A stretch of DNA of 64,000 nt from Nicotiana tabacum. Its lineage: Eukaryota; Streptophyta; Magnoliopsida; Solanales; Solanaceae. The translations under genes were made by a program, and so were the position numbers. Below the pieces are notes generated by a model that ran no database searches, had not been told where the DNA came from, and saw nothing but the letters and a program-made list of their open reading frames with translations. The DNA is taken from contig NC_134081.1 in assembly GCF_000715075.1 (NCBI RefSeq), forward strand, positions 64,235,653-64,299,652, written 5' to 3'. This document shows, piece by piece, positions 59,908 through 64,000 of this stretch. Position 1 is the stretch's first letter; the number at the start of each line of letters is the position of its first letter.

Positions 59908-62900
59908 ATGCAATCGAAAATTAGCAGCTTCTTCAAGCCCTCTTCTTCTACTGCAGACCCATCCCAATGTTGCAGTGTTATGTTTGATTATGGGAGGTTA
60001 CAGCCAGAAATTGTTGTTACTTACCAGCGCAGACCTCAAAATTCAATTGGGTATATTCTCTATTACTTCTTTTATCTTTTCTTAATTCCTTTTCTCTACT
60101 ATTGAATCTTGAAATTTCTGTCCTCGGAGTTGGAAATTATGTGTTTGGAAAAAAATTACATCTCAGAGTTGTTACTACCTAACATTGATGACCATTTTTA
60201 ATTCCCCTTCAAGTTCTTTGCTGATTTTGCAGTGAAATCAATGGTGCATCAACTGGTGAAGCATCCAAGGAAATAGACTTGGGGAAATTTGCGCCAGACC
60301 TGGGGGTGGCAAAGTCTGGGAAAGTTTTGAATAAGAAGAGAAAGTACGCCCAATTTTATTTGGAACTGGGTCAGTCTGATTTTTTATTGCATACTTGTAC
60401 CATCTGTGGCTTCAAGTATGCCAGAGGTGATGAAGGGGATGAAAAGTTTCATAAGACGTTTCACAAGAATTATACGCATGGTATTCCATTTAAGGTAATT
60501 CAGCAACAGAGTATGTTATTTCAAATTTGTGTAAAATTATTAAAAGATTAAAGTTCTATCCTGCTGGGATTTGATAAAATGTCCAGGGTTGGCGGAATGA
60601 AAGAGTTCTTCAAATTCCTCCACTTGAAATTGGACGAATTATCTTGGTGCTGGACGATGACCCTCCTCCTCAGAGAAACAAGGTTTTCAGATACTATTTG
60701 GTTATACATGAAACACTGTATTTTGACTTTCACGATTGATATTTCTCTAGTTAATCATGTTAAACAAAGTGTTCATAGACTTAAAGAGAGTGTGTTGTTG
60801 GCAGGTACAGGAAGTTGTGAAGATGATGGAGATGGAACTTGGAGATGGGTGGATATATCATCAGCTATGCAAGGTTCCGTTCTCTTGCAATTATAAGAAA
60901 CTTACTGTCATAGAAAGTACACTTCATTGTTCAAAGTTATTCACTAATCAATATCAAATTTCAGCTGTCCAGCTTTCTACTTATATTTTTTATAATTTGA
61001 GTTGTAAGTTACTCGAGCTCAATGAAGCTTCTTAATCGTCCTATGACGTTGAATGGTTGTCCTCATTTTGCCGACTAATTTTTATGAAGAATTCTCCCTT
61101 CATGTGGTGGTTATGTGAGATACTGAGTTTGTCTAGCTATGTGAATGAAACTCTGAAACATTTCTCCTGTTAACAGGTTTATCTGTTTATATCTTCTCAA
61201 AGAATATCTGGATGTCTGGTAACAGAGCCCATAAAGAAGGCGTATAAGATTCTCTCAAGATCAGAAGGCAGCAGGTGTAAGGTTTCACCTGAGAAGGAAG
61301 CAAGACGGACTTCAACCACACTCCAATTTGGGGGAGTGAGTTTCCAAAGGGAAATTGTAAGAATAAATCAATCAACCAAAAGCCATGAAGAGTCTGATAG
61401 TGGAGTAATCTTGTGTGAGAAGGAAGCTGTATCTGCTTTATGTGGCATTAGAGCCATTTGGGTCAGTCCCTCCAACAGAAGAAAACATATTGCCAGCTAT
61501 TTGCTGGATGCTGCTAGGTAATGCCATTCACTTTCTCAGAGTTGTTATGGTTCCTTGAAGTTTTTTTATTGTAAATATATTGCATGCTTAATGAACTGAC
61601 AAAAGTTAAATTTACGGGGTTCAAACTAGTAATTGCTCCTTTTGAATTGGAAACAAAAAAATTCATGTCTGATAAACGAGACCACTGGAAAAAGGAAGAA
61701 AGGCGACAGTGACTGATAAAACAAACCTAAATTCCATAGAGTGAGAGTCTGATGCTCTCACTTGACAAGTGTCTTTGTAAACTTGAAGCTGAATTTTTCT
61801 TCACTTGGACTTGATAATTTATGAAAGGGGTCCTGGTATGCAAGTATTCACAGAATCAGAGTGGTGTACGCCATCAATGTAGTATGAGAAGATCCTACCA
61901 CGGTGTACTCTATCTATATTGCAGAAACAGAATGGTGTAGTACTCTCTGCTGCTCAAGTACATGATGGAGTTGCTTGATTGGTGCTTCTCAAGATGAAGA
62001 GCTGTCCTCCAGCTTCGTAAAGTTTACCAGAGACTTCTACTCTCCCGGTACAAATGCAGTTTCAGACATAATGCCTCTAGTTTTTCCATGCAGTAATTAT
62101 CTTGATAAGGAAATTGTTCTGAGGAATATAGCTGAGTGCTATCAAGGTGTTTTAGAGATGATTAAGAAGGTTGTGCCCACCATTTCCTATATTCAACGTG
62201 CAACAATTTCAAATTCATGCTATTACAAAGGTGTCAATGGTGATAAAGTGGCTGTTACGGGCAAGGATTATGCTTTACTCATGCCTACTAAAGAACAGTG
62301 GATACAAATGCAAACGTCCTTAGATATCAGTTTCAAAGGAGTTCTGGGATTCTTGGGGTGGTATTTACTTGCATAACGCGAAGTTGGTTCTTGAATTCAA
62401 TTGCCAAATGATAATATCTTTAATATCTGCAGTCATACAGAAGAAACTGAAAACTTTGTTGTTGAGCATCACTGGTCTCTACTCTCTTTGTTTTTTTAAG
62501 AGTTTGGCTAAGATACATTCCACAAGTGATAGGAAAATGAATGTGATAAGACAACAAATTATTCGAATCAATGGCCTGGTCTGGTTAGTACCCAGCTGGG
62601 CCTCTTTTGTTCCATTAAAATTTAGGATACGACACTATGTAAAATATTACCCTCATGATTGCCCCTCAGGATTTTGGTGTAGTGGTAAGAGTGTAGCGTG
62701 TGATTTGAGGATTAGGCGCATGCCACGAGTTTGAACCCTGCCGCACACAAGAGCCTGGTTTTTGAGTAGAGAAGGGTTAGTGGCGGTCCCATTATTCACC
62801 GAGTTTCAGACCGTGCACTATTGGCCCTCTGAGATTTCTCTGTCATCAAAAAAATAAAAAATAGAAACATATTACCCTCATATTAGACTATGCCCCTGAG

Positions 62901-63439
62901 ATTTGGTAAAAGAAAGGTGCATTAGCGGTTAATACATTGTAATTGGATAAGTTATAATGAATATGTCAAAACGAAATGACCAAGGAAAGAAAGAAGAGCA
63001 CACCAAAATGAAAGATTGGATGTTGCTTAGTAGATGCTCACACACAGAGTTCGTCGTTGAAGCATCAGATGTGCTTCTATTTAGCAAATAGAGTTTGTCT
63101 GACCGTGCTCTCTGCAAAGTAATTGTTGCATTATAAATTTGGTCAAATAAGTTACTTGAAGTTGGTAAAATGGGTAATAACTATTTTCTTTAAATTAAAC
63201 TCCTTGTTTGCCATTTGCAGTCTGGAATGCCAAAGCTCCGCATAGGTTTGGATTGCTTATGATTTACATTTAGTCTGAACTTGCTTCTCATTCTTCAATG
63301 CAGGGGAACCTTTTGCAAGGATTTAGTTCTTAAACGCTCAGAGTTAGCCTATTCTCAGCCAACCTCAGTTGGAAGGGCCTTCATATCCAGTTATACAAGC
63401 AGTGACTCTCTCTTTGTTTATACAACTTCTGATCTGTAG
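59908..63439 (+). CDS. CTF7: Cohesin acetyltransferase CTF7/ECO1 (ESCO family), six exons
   Basis: Exons: 59,908-60,050; 60,233-60,494; 60,587-60,682; 60,805-60,873; 61,177-61,517; 63,304-63,439. All introns are GT-AG, and the joined frame gives 348 residues plus TAG, close to the size I recall for Arabidopsis CTF7. The enzyme acetylates the cohesin subunit SMC3 in S phase to establish sister-chromatid cohesion in the nucleus. Residues 2-9 (QSKISSFF) form a PIP box for PCNA binding. Residues 103-125 form a C2H2 finger (C-x2-C-x14-H-x3-H). Residues 282-304 ([16 protein letters not shown]...) carry the acetyl-CoA loop of the GNAT fold, with His where many GNATs have Gly, a variable site in this family from memory. 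Residues 318-343 ([18 protein letters not shown]) are the conserved ESCO C-terminus. No stop or shift breaks it, so it looks intact. Confidence 0.93.
61975..62376 (+). pseudogene. Coding-like fragment of unknown origin inside CTF7 intron 5
   Basis: A 133-codon open frame with protein-like composition lies in the sense direction. It includes [40 protein letters not shown] and [20 protein letters not shown] do not recognise the family. Upstream, 61,930-61,975 looks as if the frame once extended further (MMELLDWCF in another frame). It may be a captured or retro-copied piece of another gene. No acceptor/donor pair would add it cleanly to CTF7. Confidence 0.5.
62657..62868 (+). mobile_element. 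tRNA-derived SINE in CTF7 intron 5
   Basis: A Pol III A-box-like TGGTGTAGTGG (near 62,675) and B-box-like GTTTGAACCC (near 62,729) are spaced as in a tRNA. The 3' end is the A-rich run TCAAAAAAATAAAAAATAG. A 13-bp direct repeat ATATTACCCTCAT flanks it (62,644-62,656 and 62,869-62,881). The similarity of flanks goes on imperfectly (GCCCCT.AG.ATTT), so the target duplication may be longer and the true start nearer 62,670. It is in the sense direction of the gene. Confidence 0.82.
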
Positions 63440-63462
63440 TAAGGGTTTAAGAAATAGCATGT

Positions 63463-63811
63463 TGGTTTTTTTATGCCAAGTATATTTCAGTTAGCCTAGT
63501 AATTTACTGGATAATCCATCTATGTTCATGTGTGGAAACTTATTGATATTTCTTTGTTTTGACTGGAGCAGACAAAGCTATTCTTTCCCAATATATTACA
63601 TGGTTAAGTTAGAGTCTGGCCAAGCTCTGTTACAGGGCGTTTTTTTTATGCCAAGTATATTTCAGTTAGCCTAGTAATTTACTGGATAATCCATCTATGT
63701 TCATGTGTGGAAACTTATTGATATTTCTTTGTTTTGACTGGAGCAGACAAAGCTATTCTTTCCCAATATATTACATGGTTAAGTAAGAGTCTGGCCAAGC
63801 TCTGTTACAGG
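63463..63811 (+). repeat. 175-bp tandem duplication after the CTF7 stop codon
   Basis: Copy 1 is about 63,463-63,636 and copy 2 about 63,641-63,811, offset 175. They differ by one visible substitution in the shared part (TTAAGTTAGAG against TTAAGTAAGAG) and a variable T run at the start. The high identity means a recent event. It starts 24 bp after the stop codon, so it lies in the probable 3' UTR. Confidence 0.9.
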
Positions 63812-64000
63812 TGTAGACTGAGTCTAGTCTGTAATAATCTTCTTGCTCTCAGCAGGTGGTTGTATATCTTTAACTGGAAGTCAATTACTTGGCTCCCTCA
63901 GTTTTCTCTACGATAAAGGCTTCTTTGAATTTCACAGGTTCATTCATTTCTCTATTCAGTTTACTTTCAACTGTGTTGCACGTCAAATGACTCATCTCGT
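63812..64000. other. Downstream flank of CTF7
   Basis: About 190 bases at the window edge with no recognised coding or repeat feature. It may be 3' UTR or intergenic. Confidence 0.4.

Larger units (their letters stand above)
61518..63303 (+). other. Intron 5 of CTF7, 1,786 bp
   Basis: GT at 61,518 and AG at 63,303 bound it; it is phase 2 (AG|G gives Arg304). It is much longer than the other four introns (92-303 bp). It holds a coding-like fragment (61,975-62,376) and a SINE (about 62,657-62,868). The rest is AT-rich without recognised features. Confidence 0.85.

Noticed and set aside
62671..62745. tRNA gene
   Set aside because: A- and B-box-like motifs are present but no cloverleaf or anticodon arm can be drawn. 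The A-rich tail and target duplication show a SINE.
63734..63916. 60-codon frame after CTF7
   Set aside because: It begins inside the second copy of the 175-bp duplication and has no matching open frame in the first copy beyond the repeat.

Overview
This is a window of plant nuclear DNA, almost certainly from a member of the Solanaceae (Nicotiana, Solanum or Capsicum type; the genus is inference). Evidence: very large nested chromovirus-like Ty3/gypsy elements with roughly 3-kb LTRs and Met-tRNA primer sites, a CACTA element, Stowaway/hAT-like MITEs, a tRNA-derived SINE, a nuclear insert of plastid cemA that reads like the Solanaceae gene from memory, and one spliced single-copy gene with clean GT-AG introns. 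No bacterial-type operon, rRNA, tRNA gene or CRISPR array is present.

About 85% of the window (1-54,800) is a nest of LTR retrotransposons. The outermost element is a plus-strand gypsy of family A. Its 5' LTR is split into 1-368 and 23,038-25,206, its decayed internal region is 25,207-30,768, and its 3' LTR starts at 30,769. Inside the split 5' LTR sits a 22.7-kb minus-strand block (369-23,037) of the same family, with the tandem form LTR-internal-LTR-internal-LTR. A solo LTR of family B (4,558-7,312, target duplication TATCG) lies near the start of the first LTR, and a truncated copy lies at the identical site in the middle LTR. The block therefore looks like the product of unequal crossing-over. 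The 3' LTR of the host element is broken at 32,310 by an old minus-strand family B element. That element survives as four pieces (32,311-35,134 LTR; 35,135-36,518; 46,417-47,481; 53,675-about 54,800), separated by a later family C gypsy (36,519-46,416) and a young Athila-like non-autonomous element D (47,482-53,674, perfect AAAAC target duplication). All gag/pol regions carry stops, frameshifts or changed catalytic residues.

From 55,035 onward the DNA is gene-proximal. A 2.05-kb CACTA element (ATT target duplication, decayed transposase exon) is followed by a Stowaway MITE, then an 0.9-kb TIR element ending about 200 bp before the only host gene. That gene (59,908-63,439, plus strand, six exons, 348 residues) encodes the cohesin acetyltransferase CTF7/ECO1/ESCO. 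It has an N-terminal PIP box, a C2H2 zinc finger and a C-terminal GNAT domain, and an E2F-like site lies 47 bp before its start codon. Its 1.8-kb last intron holds a coding-like fragment of unknown origin and a SINE. A 175-bp tandem duplication follows the stop codon.

The most interesting signals are: the hybrid LTR that records unequal crossing-over; palindromic GCGA-rich arrays found in three LTR families, with a related GC-rich array in a fourth; a stem-loop block of about 90 nt shared by families A, B and C; a perfect 19-bp hairpin; a G-quadruplex motif in both family C LTRs; and the orphan ORF of element D, with Cys/His clusters before a coiled coil.
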